A DNA stretch of 64,000 nt from Korobacter sp963758505. GTDB lineage: Bacteria > Acidobacteriota > Terriglobia > Terriglobales > Acidobacteriaceae. Location: assembly GCA_963758505.1 (NCBI GenBank), contig CAVWVJ010000003.1, forward strand, positions 1,240,001 through 1,304,000, given 5' to 3'. This document shows positions 38,806 to 45,705 of the stretch, piece after piece (position 1 is the first letter of the stretch; every line of letters starts with the position of its first letter). The notes below the pieces were generated by a model. It had not been told where the DNA came from and made no database searches. It worked only from the letters and a program-made list of their open reading frames with translations. The translations under genes and the position numbers were made by a program.

Positions 38806-40203
38806 CTACTGGAAGTCCTCCAGCTCCACTACACTCTCCGAATCCTCGGAGTCGTCTCGGTCGAAGGCGGCTTTTTGCCCATCCCGGCTCACGGTCATCC
38901 AGAAGGGGAACTTGCCCAGCAGCGTCAATTGCTTGAGCTGATTCGAGGCTAAGTCGAAGAAGCTCAGCATCGCTACATTTCCGGCTGCCTGGTCGACAAA
39001 GTAAATGCCCTTATCGGTCACCATCCAACTGGCCCAAGTTCCGGGTTCGACCTGCGAAGAGACCATCCTTTCATCCCCGCCGTTTTTCGGTACCTTCCAG
39101 ACGTGCGGGTTGGGATACCGCGATTCGGCGTAGTAAATCGTCTGCCCGTCCGGTGACTCAAGCGGCGCGAAGCCGCCGTTCTTCGTGATCTGCTCCTGCT
39201 TCCCGTCTTTGAGAGAAAGCCTCCAAACCTGGAAGCGGCCTTCCCCACGGTCCGAGGAGAAGTACACAAAGCGCCCGTCATGCGACCAGCTCGGAACGCA
39301 GTTGTTCGAGTCGCCGCTGACCAGGACGCGCGGCGGGCCTCCATCGGCCTCGACCGCAAATATCGCGCTTGTGCCATGTAAGTTGGAGTCGAAAGCAATC
39401 GTTCGCCCGTCCGGCGACCAGCGCGGAGTCCCCGTGTCCCCTAAGCTCGTGATCCGTTTTGCCTGGGTGCCGTCGGCATTGCTCACCCATAGTTCGTGGG
39501 ATCCACTGCGGTCCGACATGAACACCAGCCGCTTCCCATCCGGCGAAAACTGCGGGCCGCCATTTCGCCCGCCATACGCGATGATCCGCTGTGCTCCGCG
39601 AATGCCGGCCTCAATCACCAGCGGTGGTTGTTGTTGCGGCCTCGGTCTCGAGCCGAACACGGCAAAGATCGCTACGAACGACACCAGCAACAGCGCCCCT
39701 GCGATCACCCCGAGAAAGGCCCGGGGGATCCCATGATCGAGCCTGTGCTCTTCGTCTGGCATCCCCACGGCGATGTCGGGAACCGTGGCCGTGGCCGGCC
39801 ATTGCGCTTCGCCATTGCCTCCTCGGGGATCCGCAACTGCCGCCACGGGAGGCTCCTCGACAGCCCGTCCACGTTCTACCTTGGCAATGAAACGGTATCC
39901 GCGGCGTGGCAGAGTCTCGATGAACTTCGGGTTTTCCGCGGAATCGCTCAGCAGGTCACGCAGCTTGTTCATCGCTGCGTTCAGTCCATGGTTGAAGTCC
40001 ACGAACGTCTCGCCCGGCCATAGCTTGTCGCGCAATTCATCGCGGGTCACCAATTCGCCAGGCCGGGAGGCCAACACGGCGAGAATCTCGAACGGCTGTC
40101 CCACCAACTTCATCCGGGTCCCAAACTTCCAGATCTCGCAGGTGTGCAGGTCCACCTCATAGGGGCCGAAACGCAGACGATTTGGGTCAATGAGGTTGGT
40201 CAT
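38806..40203 (-). CDS. CadC-like transmembrane regulator: winged helix plus PD40 beta-propeller
   Basis: 465-residue one-component regulator. An OmpR/PhoB-type winged-helix domain (residues 10-108: FGPYEVDLHTCEI, LASRPGELVTRDELRDKLWP, and the NHGLNAAMNKLRDLL, ETLPRRGYRFIA recognition part) is followed by a linker. A single membrane helix (AFLGVIAGALLLVSFVAIFAVF, about 162-183) comes next, and then a periplasmic propeller of PD40/TolB-like blades, each with SPDGKRLVF-, SPDGRTIAF- or SHDGRFVYF-type strands. DNA binding stays at the membrane. The ligand is unknown. It precedes the kinase gene on the same strand, so the two may act in one pathway. Confidence 0.9.
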   Translation of the reverse strand: MTNLIDPNRLRFGPYEVDLHTCEIWKFGTRMKLVGQPFEILAVLASRPGELVTRDELRDKLWPGETFVDFNHGLNAAMNKLRDLLSDSAENPKFIETLPRRGYRFIAKVERGRAVEEPPVAAVADPRGGNGEAQWPATATVPDIAVGMPDEEHRLDHGIPRAFLGVIAGALLLVSFVAIFAVFGSRPRPQQQPPLVIEAGIRGAQRIIAYGGRNGGPQFSPDGKRLVFMSDRSGSHELWVSNADGTQAKRITSLGDTGTPRWSPDGRTIAFDSNLHGTSAIFAVEADGGPPRVLVSGDSNNCVPSWSHDGRFVYFSSDRGEGRFQVWRLSLKDGKQEQITKNGGFAPLESPDGQTIYYAESRYPNPHVWKVPKNGGDERMVSSQVEPGTWASWMVTDKGIYFVDQAAGNVAMLSFFDLASNQLKQLTLLGKFPFWMTVSRDGQKAAFDRDDSEDSESVVELEDFQ

Positions 40204-40410
40204 TTCCGAAAAACCTGCTCCCTCGAACTCCCGGAAGCCCTCGAACCTGCGATGTGGCCGAGCAGAGAAGCCAATGTTCTTAGCATTTTAGCGGATGAGG
40301 TGCCTTCTACCGAGAAATGAGCGGCCTTGCATTGAGCTACGTATCTGGCTGCCCCAAAGTTTCAGCCAAAAGCGGGCCGGCATGACTGCCCGCATCCGGA
40401 GGGTGGTACC

Positions 40411-41412
40411 GTGAAACAAAATCTCAATGTCTATAAGACACCTGTCTCGACCCCAAAGTTCTCGTTTCTTAAGACGCTCGCACTCGGTATAACGCTTGCC
40501 GCTGCTCTTGCCGTGCCCACTGCGGCCCAGGACCAGCCCTGCAGCCTGGCGGTCTTCACGAACCAGCTCTCGCCAAAAGCCAATGTCTGCGATTCCAGGA
40601 CCGTCGCCGCACTCGCCCACCAGGGCCGCGTCTATGAACAGAACCAGATGGGCCTGGCCTCCATGCTGGTCATCGGCGCCGATGCCGATATCCCCAGCGC
40701 CGTGGCTTGGTTCCAAAAAGCCGCTCAGCACGGTTACGCTCCCGCGCAGGTCAACCTTGCCGTGCTCTATATCAATGGTTGGGGTGTGCCGCAGAATTAT
40801 GGGACGGCCCTGCGCTGGCTCCGTGAAGCCGTCGACCAGCGCTATCCCGCCGCCTACTTCAACCTGGGAGAGCTCTATTTCAAAGGCGCCGGGGTTCATC
40901 AGGATTACGGCGAGGCCGTCCGTCTCTTCCGCCTCGGTGCCGAGGGCGGCAACTCCTATGCCCAAACCAACCTCGCCTATATGTATGACCGCGGCATGGG
41001 CGTCCCCCGGGACCTGACCACGGCCGCGGGCTGGTATGGCAAAGCCGCGGCGGCCGGCAACCCAATGGCAGAAAGCAACTTAGCGGATATGTATGAGCGC
41101 GGCGACGGCGTTCCGCGCGATCCCGTCGCGGCCTTCCACCTGTATCAGCAGGCCGCCGCCAAAGGACACACCGGGGCACAAATCCAACTGGCCTACCGCC
41201 TTGCCCAGGGCATCGTGACGGCGAAGGACCTTCAGGGCGCGCTCGCCTGGGTCTCGGCCGCCACCCTTGCCGGTGATAACCGCGGCGAGGAACTGCTCCA
41301 GACCCTGCAGACGCAACTCAAACCGGACCAGGTCAAGCACGCCAAAGAAACCGCCTCCCAGCTTCGCGCCAGCACCGAGCTGGCGGGTAAAACCGCTCTC
41401 ATGCAACCGTGA
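40411..41412 (+). CDS. Exported Sel1-repeat protein
   Basis: 333-residue protein starting at GTG with GGAGGG upstream. A signal peptide (FLKTLALGITLAAALAVPTAAQ) is followed by Sel1-like (SLR) repeats such as AVAWFQKAAQHGYAPAQVNL, ALRWLREAVDQRYPAAYFNL and AAGWYGKAAAAGNPMAESNL, at least six units. Such solenoids act as protein-protein scaffolds. No catalytic site is seen. It is followed by a separate promoter for the S41 gene, so it is probably monocistronic. Confidence 0.88.
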   Translation: MKQNLNVYKTPVSTPKFSFLKTLALGITLAAALAVPTAAQDQPCSLAVFTNQLSPKANVCDSRTVAALAHQGRVYEQNQMGLASMLVIGADADIPSAVAWFQKAAQHGYAPAQVNLAVLYINGWGVPQNYGTALRWLREAVDQRYPAAYFNLGELYFKGAGVHQDYGEAVRLFRLGAEGGNSYAQTNLAYMYDRGMGVPRDLTTAAGWYGKAAAAGNPMAESNLADMYERGDGVPRDPVAAFHLYQQAAAKGHTGAQIQLAYRLAQGIVTAKDLQGALAWVSAATLAGDNRGEELLQTLQTQLKPDQVKHAKETASQLRASTELAGKTALMQP

Positions 41413-41554
41413 AACTTCGCCAACCACAGGGGCAGCGTGGATCTGGAGACAACCCATCCGTACTTCATGGGGGTCCTCTGTGGGTACGCTTTCAAATTGG
41501 AGTTTACCCCGTCCAACTAGCACGGAAGTTACTGCTTCCCAGCGACTTCCTGTG

Positions 41555-41583
41555 CTGTCGAAGCATCCAAGTAGGGGTATAAT
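41555..41583 (+). promoter_or_regulatory. Promoter of the S41-like gene
   Basis: A perfect -10 TATAAT (41578-41583) with a weak -35 CTGTCG (41555-41560) and a 17-nt spacer. The predicted leader is about 38 nt. Confidence 0.5.
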
Positions 41584-41627
41584 GGCCGGACTTCCCGCGC
41601 AAAATCGGGATCCCCAAAAAGCAGCCC

Positions 41628-42848
41628 ATGTCGAAATTTACGAAGTTCGTGTTGCTAGGTAGCTCTCTCTTTGTCGTTCTCTTCATTGTCTATGGGAGCC
41701 TCGGCGTGCATGCCGACTCCAAGAGCGATGGCGCGTACCGCCAACTCGGGGTTTACAGCGAGGTACTCTCGCGCATCCGCACCGAGTACGTGGTCGAGCC
41801 CGACATGAACCAGGTCACCGACGGTGCCCTGCACGGCCTGCTCGAGAGCCTCGACGCCAACTCCAGCTACCTGAATCCGGCCGAATACAAGGCCTACCAG
41901 GAGCGGAAGTCCGAAGGGAAGGCGAACATCGGAGCGGCCGTTTCCAAGCGTTACGGCTACGCTGCGATCGTCTCCGTCATTCCCGGTGGCCCGGCCGATA
42001 AGGCTAACCTGGAGAGCGGCGACATCGTGGAAGCCATCGAAGGCCGGACGACCCGCGAAATGTCGCTCGCCGAAATCGATGGGCTCCTTTCCGGCAAGCC
42101 CGGCTCGGTGATCAACGTCAGCGTCGTGCGCCCCCGCAAGGCGCAACCGCAGAAGACCCCCATCACCCGCGAAATCGTCGTCACTCCTCCGGTGGTCGAG
42201 AAGCCGATGGAAGATAACATCGGCTACATCAAGGTCATCACCTTCACCAAGGGACGCACCCAGGAGATCGCCAACGACATCAAGGCCGCCCAGAAGCAGG
42301 GCGCCCGCAAGCTTATTCTCGACCTTCGCAACTGCGGCGCCGGCGAAGAGCAGGAAGGAATCGCGACCGCGAACCTCTTCCTGAACCACGGCATGATTGC
42401 CTACCTGCAGGGACAGAAGTACGCCAAGCAGGTCTATAACGCCGATGCCTCCAAGGCGATCACCAATCTTCCGCTCGTCGTCCTGGTCAATAAGGGAACC
42501 GCCGGCCCGGCTGAGATCGTAGCCGCGGCAATTCTCGAAGACGCCCGTGGCGATGTTCTTGGCGACAAGACCTTCGGAGATGGCGCCGTCCAGCAGCTCT
42601 TCCCGCTGGCCGATGGCTCCGCCGTCATGATCTCGATCGCGAAGTATTATTCGCCCTCCGGCAAAGCCATCCAGGACACCGCCGTCACGCCGAATATCCT
42701 GGTCGCTGACAACGACGATTACGCCTCTCCGGATGACGCCGACGACAGCTCAAGCAGCGAAACTCCGGACGTCAAGACCAAAGACCAGCCCGACGAACAA
42801 CTCCGTCGCGCGGTCGAGGTCCTCAAGAACAAAGACCAGAAGTCGTAA
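41628..42848 (+). CDS. S41/CtpA-family protease homologue with both catalytic residues replaced
   Basis: 406-residue membrane-anchored periplasmic protein: N-terminal helix (FVLLGSSLFVVLFIVYGSLGV), PDZ domain (about 95-190, with GYAAIVSVIPGGPADKANL) and tail-specific-protease core. In active S41 enzymes the nucleophile lies in a SASASEI-type block and the general-base Lys in FGKG. Here these read TAGPAEI (Gly293 at the Ser position) and FGDG (Asp318 at the Lys position). The rest of the fold is well conserved (LDLRN, KTFGDGAVQ, AKYYSPSGKAIQD). It is therefore probably a non-cleaving PDZ-S41 protein acting as a binder or regulator. No frameshift is seen. The acidic tail after residue 358 is low complexity. 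Confidence 0.85.
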   Translation: MSKFTKFVLLGSSLFVVLFIVYGSLGVHADSKSDGAYRQLGVYSEVLSRIRTEYVVEPDMNQVTDGALHGLLESLDANSSYLNPAEYKAYQERKSEGKANIGAAVSKRYGYAAIVSVIPGGPADKANLESGDIVEAIEGRTTREMSLAEIDGLLSGKPGSVINVSVVRPRKAQPQKTPITREIVVTPPVVEKPMEDNIGYIKVITFTKGRTQEIANDIKAAQKQGARKLILDLRNCGAGEEQEGIATANLFLNHGMIAYLQGQKYAKQVYNADASKAITNLPLVVLVNKGTAGPAEIVAAAILEDARGDVLGDKTFGDGAVQQLFPLADGSAVMISIAKYYSPSGKAIQDTAVTPNILVADNDDYASPDDADDSSSSETPDVKTKDQPDEQLRRAVEVLKNKDQKS

Positions 42849-42865
42849 CCCATCTCCGACGGATC

Positions 42866-42896
42866 AAAGGGCGCGAGTCATTCGCGCCCTTTTTCT
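42866..42896 (+). terminator. Rho-independent terminator of the S41-like gene
   Basis: Stem GGGCGCGA/TCGCGCCC (42869-42876, 42882-42889) with a GTCAT loop, followed by TTTTTCTC. Confidence 0.88.
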
Positions 42897-42947
42897 CGTT
42901 CGTACGCGCGCCGCTCCAGGAAACAAATCGTAGCGCATCACTCTCTC

Positions 42948-42996
42948 TTGTCATCCGGGAGAGCGCAGCGACGCAGGGACCTGCTGTTTCTGTCGA
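42948..42996. repeat. Intergenic repeat, type B copy 2
   Basis: CTTGTCATCC, then GAGCGCAGCGACGCAGGG and ACCTGCTGTTTCTGTC. It matches the copy at 29198-29246 across nearly its whole length and lies just upstream of the Nudix promoter. Confidence 0.7.
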
Positions 42997-43012
42997 TCGG
43001 CGAAAACTGCTC

Positions 43013-43021
43013 TGAAATAAT
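43013..43021 (+). promoter_or_regulatory. Extended -10 of the Nudix gene, 6 nt before its ATG
   Basis: TG-A-AATAAT (-10 at 43016-43021) fits an extended -10 element. Exactly 6 nt separate it from the ATG at 43028, and there is no Shine-Dalgarno. The -35 is poor. A leaderless transcript is predicted. Confidence 0.45.
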
Positions 43022-43027
43022 AGATCC

Positions 43028-43552
43028 ATGACCATCCGCACCCTCTCTACCCGCGAGGTCTATCGCAACCCCTGGCTGCGTCTGCGCGAAGACCGCATCC
43101 AGCGCAGCAACGGGACCGAAGGCATCTATGGCGTCGTCGACAAAGACGACTGCGCCATCATCCTGCCCGTCGATGGCGACCACATTTATCTCGTCGAACA
43201 ATTTCGCTATACCGTGCAACGCCGCTGCCTCGAACTTCCACAAGGTGGATGGGAGACCGCCAACGTCGATCCTGAACAACTCGCGCGCGGCGAGTTGAAG
43301 GAAGAAACCGGCTTAGTCGCGGACGCCATGCGGTTTCTCGGCACGTCCTACGTCGCCTATGGCTATGCCAACCAGAAGATGCACATCTTCCTCGCTACTG
43401 GCCTCACGCAACACGAGAAAGAGCCGGACCCCGAAGAGCACGACCTCCAGCTACACCGTATCCCGATAACCGAGTTCGAAGCCATGCTCCGCGATGGCCG
43501 TATCTCCGATGTCTGTACTCTCGCCGCTTGGGCTCTCTACCGGCTGCAATAA
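43028..43552 (+). CDS. Nudix hydrolase (ADP-ribose pyrophosphatase-like)
   Basis: 174-residue cytoplasmic hydrolase of nucleoside-diphosphate-linked compounds. The Nudix loop is PQGGWETANVDPEQLARG followed by ELKEETGL. The metal-binding EE and the terminal EExGL are kept, but the consensus Glu and Arg positions are Val and Gly. The upstream strand YLVEQFRYTVQRRCLELPQG is typical of NudF-like enzymes. The substrate (ADP-ribose, NADH or sugar nucleotides) is not determined. The gene is single and probably leaderless. Confidence 0.88.
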   Translation: MTIRTLSTREVYRNPWLRLREDRIQRSNGTEGIYGVVDKDDCAIILPVDGDHIYLVEQFRYTVQRRCLELPQGGWETANVDPEQLARGELKEETGLVADAMRFLGTSYVAYGYANQKMHIFLATGLTQHEKEPDPEEHDLQLHRIPITEFEAMLRDGRISDVCTLAAWALYRLQ

Positions 43553-43575
43553 AAAAGGCGCGATCGCTCGCGCCT
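43551..43575 (-). terminator. Rho-independent terminator of the small secreted protein gene
   Basis: 8-bp stem AGGCGCGA-tcgc-TCGCGCCT (43556-43575). Read on the reverse strand it is followed by a T tract (43551-43555), which itself overlaps the Nudix stop codon. Confidence 0.85.
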
Positions 43576-43592
43576 CTCCTGCCAGCAACTTT

Positions 43593-43949
43593 CTAGCTGC
43601 CTGCGGAAGACGTAGGCGTTCCTGTCCGGTTGAACTTGATCGCCGTATTCTTCCACTGGATGCCTTGTAGAACGTTGCCGCGCGTATCGATCGCCTGGTC
43701 GTAGTCCGACTTTGTGTCAACTACTGTCGCCGGTACGCTGGCGACGACCCTCTTTCCCTGGTTGATGGTTGCAGTCACGTTTCCGCTTCCATCCCACTGC
43801 ACATGGTACGTGCCTGCGGGTACTTGCGTGCCGCCGACCGTAACCGCATTCGGCAACGTTACGCTTTCGGAAGAATGCGATGCCGCGAGCAGTGTCACGG
43901 GCGCCATCATCAGTGCGAGCACAAGTGGTGCTATATACTTCGATTTCAT
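43593..43949 (-). CDS. Small secreted protein of unknown function
   Basis: 118 residues with a signal peptide (KSKYIAPLVLALMMAPVTLLAAS). The mature part has beta-rich repeats (AVTVGGTQVPAGTYHVQWDG, NVTATINQGKRVVASVPATV) resembling other short exported Acidobacteria proteins of unknown role. A strong Shine-Dalgarno AAGGAG precedes the ATG, and a dedicated terminator follows. It is divergent from the MATE gene. No function can be assigned. Confidence 0.8.
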   Translation of the reverse strand: MKSKYIAPLVLALMMAPVTLLAASHSSESVTLPNAVTVGGTQVPAGTYHVQWDGSGNVTATINQGKRVVASVPATVVDTKSDYDQAIDTRGNVLQGIQWKNTAIKFNRTGTPTSSAGS

Positions 43950-44120
43950 TTCCTGAACTCCTTTGCAAATTGCTCCGGCTTCGCAGTGCGAGCAGTGATC
44001 CCGGTTCCACGGCCGTGCTTATATTGTTTGACGAATCGCCGCTCGCGAAGATGCAAGAATGTCCCCCTGGAATCGCCATGTTTTGTAATCGCCGAATGCG
44101 ATTTGCCTGCTTTGGCCCGC

Positions 44121-44149
44121 TCGACAATCGGCTGCGCTTTCAATACAAA
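44121..44149 (+). promoter_or_regulatory. Promoter of the MATE gene, 6 nt before its GTG
   Basis: TCGACA (44121-44126), a 17-nt spacer, TACAAA (44144-44149), then 6 nt to GTG at 44156. No Shine-Dalgarno. A leaderless transcript is predicted. Confidence 0.5.
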
Positions 44150-44155
44150 CTCTAA

Positions 44156-45499
44156 GTGGCCTCCGCTCGCCCACTTTCGGGGGACTTCCGCCAGACCCTG
44201 CGCCTCGCGCTGCCGCTGATCTTTGCCGAACTCGGCTGGATGAGCATGGGCCTGGTTGACACCATCATGGTGGGCCGCCTGCCCGATAGCGCCATCGCCA
44301 TCGGCGCCACCGGTCTCGGCCAGTCTCTCTACCACATGCTCGCCATCTGCGGCGGCGGGCTGCTGCTCGGGATGGACACCTTCGTCTCCCAGGCCCACGG
44401 GCGCAACGACCTCCGCGATGCCCGTCACACCCTGGTCAATGGCCTCGTCCTCGCAGCGGTTCTCACCCCGCTGCTCATGGTTGCCGTCTCATTCTGGCCG
44501 TTTCTCATGCGCCGCTTCGGCATCAGCCCCGAACTCGTCGGTCCCATGCAGCCCTTTCTTTACGCCTTGAATTGGGGAACGCTGCCGCTGCTCGCCTACT
44601 TCGCGCTGCGCCGCTACTTGCAGGCAACGAATGTCGCCTTGCCGATTGCCTTCGCCCTCGTCTCCGCCAACATCGTCAACGCCGTCGGTGACTACGCTCT
44701 CATCTACGGACACCTCGGTTTTCGCGCCCACGGCATCACCGGATCAGGATGGTCCACCTGCTTCGCTAGGATCTACATGGCGCTGGTTCTTGCCGCCACT
44801 TACTTTTGGACGGAGAAAACCGATCGGGGCGAAACCGGCAAAACTCGCCCGAGGATCGATCCAGCCCGCATTCGCGCATTGTTGCACCTGGGAGCGCCGG
44901 CATCCGGCCAGATCCTGCTGGAAATCGGCGCCTTCGCCGCCGCGACTGCGCTGTGCGCCCGCCTCGGCCCCGTGCAACTCTCCGGACACGAAATCGCTCT
45001 GAACTGCGCCGCCTTCACCTTCATGGTCCCGCTGGGAATCAGTTCGGCGGCCGCCGTTCGCGTAGGACAGAACCTGGGAAGAAAGGACGTCCTCGGCGCA
45101 CGCCGCGCCGGATGGTCGGCAATTTTGCTCGGTGCCGGCTTCATGACCTGCGCCGGACTTGTGTTCGTCTCGCTGCCGGGAATGATTGCCCGCGCCTTTT
45201 CCGCCGATCCGAACGTCGTTCGCATCGGAGCCACGCTATTGCTGGTGGCCGCCGCATTCCAACTCTTCGACGGCCTGCAAGTCGTGACCACGGGTGCATT
45301 GCGCGGTGCAGGCGAGACGCGCACGCCGATGATCGCGAACTTTATCGCTTACTGGCTCATCGGCCTGCCCCTCGGCTATGTTCTTGCCTTCCACTTGCAC
45401 TGGGGGGCACTCGGGATCTGGATCGGGCTCTGCTGCGGGTTGATCCTGATTGGCTCCGCGCTGCTCTGGACCTGGCACAAGAAACAGCTCGCAACCTAG
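44156..45499 (+). CDS. MATE-family multidrug efflux transporter
   Basis: 447-residue inner-membrane exporter, NorM/DinF type, driven by a cation gradient. It begins DFRQTLRLALPLIFAELGWM and has VDTIMVGRLPDSAIAIGATG in the first helix pair. The second half starts LLHLGAPASGQILLEIGAF and has VPLGISSAAAVRVGQNLG, as in all MATE proteins. Twelve helices are expected from the hydrophobicity pattern. The start codon is GTG. There is no neighbouring regulator. A type A repeat follows the gene. Confidence 0.93.
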   Translation: MASARPLSGDFRQTLRLALPLIFAELGWMSMGLVDTIMVGRLPDSAIAIGATGLGQSLYHMLAICGGGLLLGMDTFVSQAHGRNDLRDARHTLVNGLVLAAVLTPLLMVAVSFWPFLMRRFGISPELVGPMQPFLYALNWGTLPLLAYFALRRYLQATNVALPIAFALVSANIVNAVGDYALIYGHLGFRAHGITGSGWSTCFARIYMALVLAATYFWTEKTDRGETGKTRPRIDPARIRALLHLGAPASGQILLEIGAFAAATALCARLGPVQLSGHEIALNCAAFTFMVPLGISSAAAVRVGQNLGRKDVLGARRAGWSAILLGAGFMTCAGLVFVSLPGMIARAFSADPNVVRIGATLLLVAAAFQLFDGLQVVTTGALRGAGETRTPMIANFIAYWLIGLPLGYVLAFHLHWGALGIWIGLCCGLILIGSALLWTWHKKQLAT

Positions 45500-45520
45500 C
45501 ATTCACCGAGGAACTCCGGT

Positions 45521-45569
45521 CTTGTCATCCTGAGCGAAGAACGCGAAGCGTTCGCAGCCGAAGCACCCC
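45521..45569. repeat. Intergenic dyad repeat, type A copy 4
   Basis: CTTGTCATCCTGAGCGAAG, an inner GAACGC-gaa-GCGTTC, then CAGCCGAAGCACC (two differences from the usual 3' arm). It is 3' of the MATE gene. Confidence 0.75.
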
Positions 45570-45705
45570 TCTTTCGCTTCCTTCCATCCTTCACTCATCC
45601 CAATTCCTGCTCCGCCCTATCGAATCCGTCGTACCCTAAGGCAAATCCCCGCCTGCTCTCCCCCACTCATCGTGCTATTCTGGCTTTGCTCCGCGCCCCA
45701 TTGGT

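Noticed and set aside
40260..40410. Possible riboswitch before the Sel1 gene (hairpin GCGGGC ... GCCCGC)
   Set aside because: No conserved riboswitch core could be recognised. A simple hairpin is not enough.
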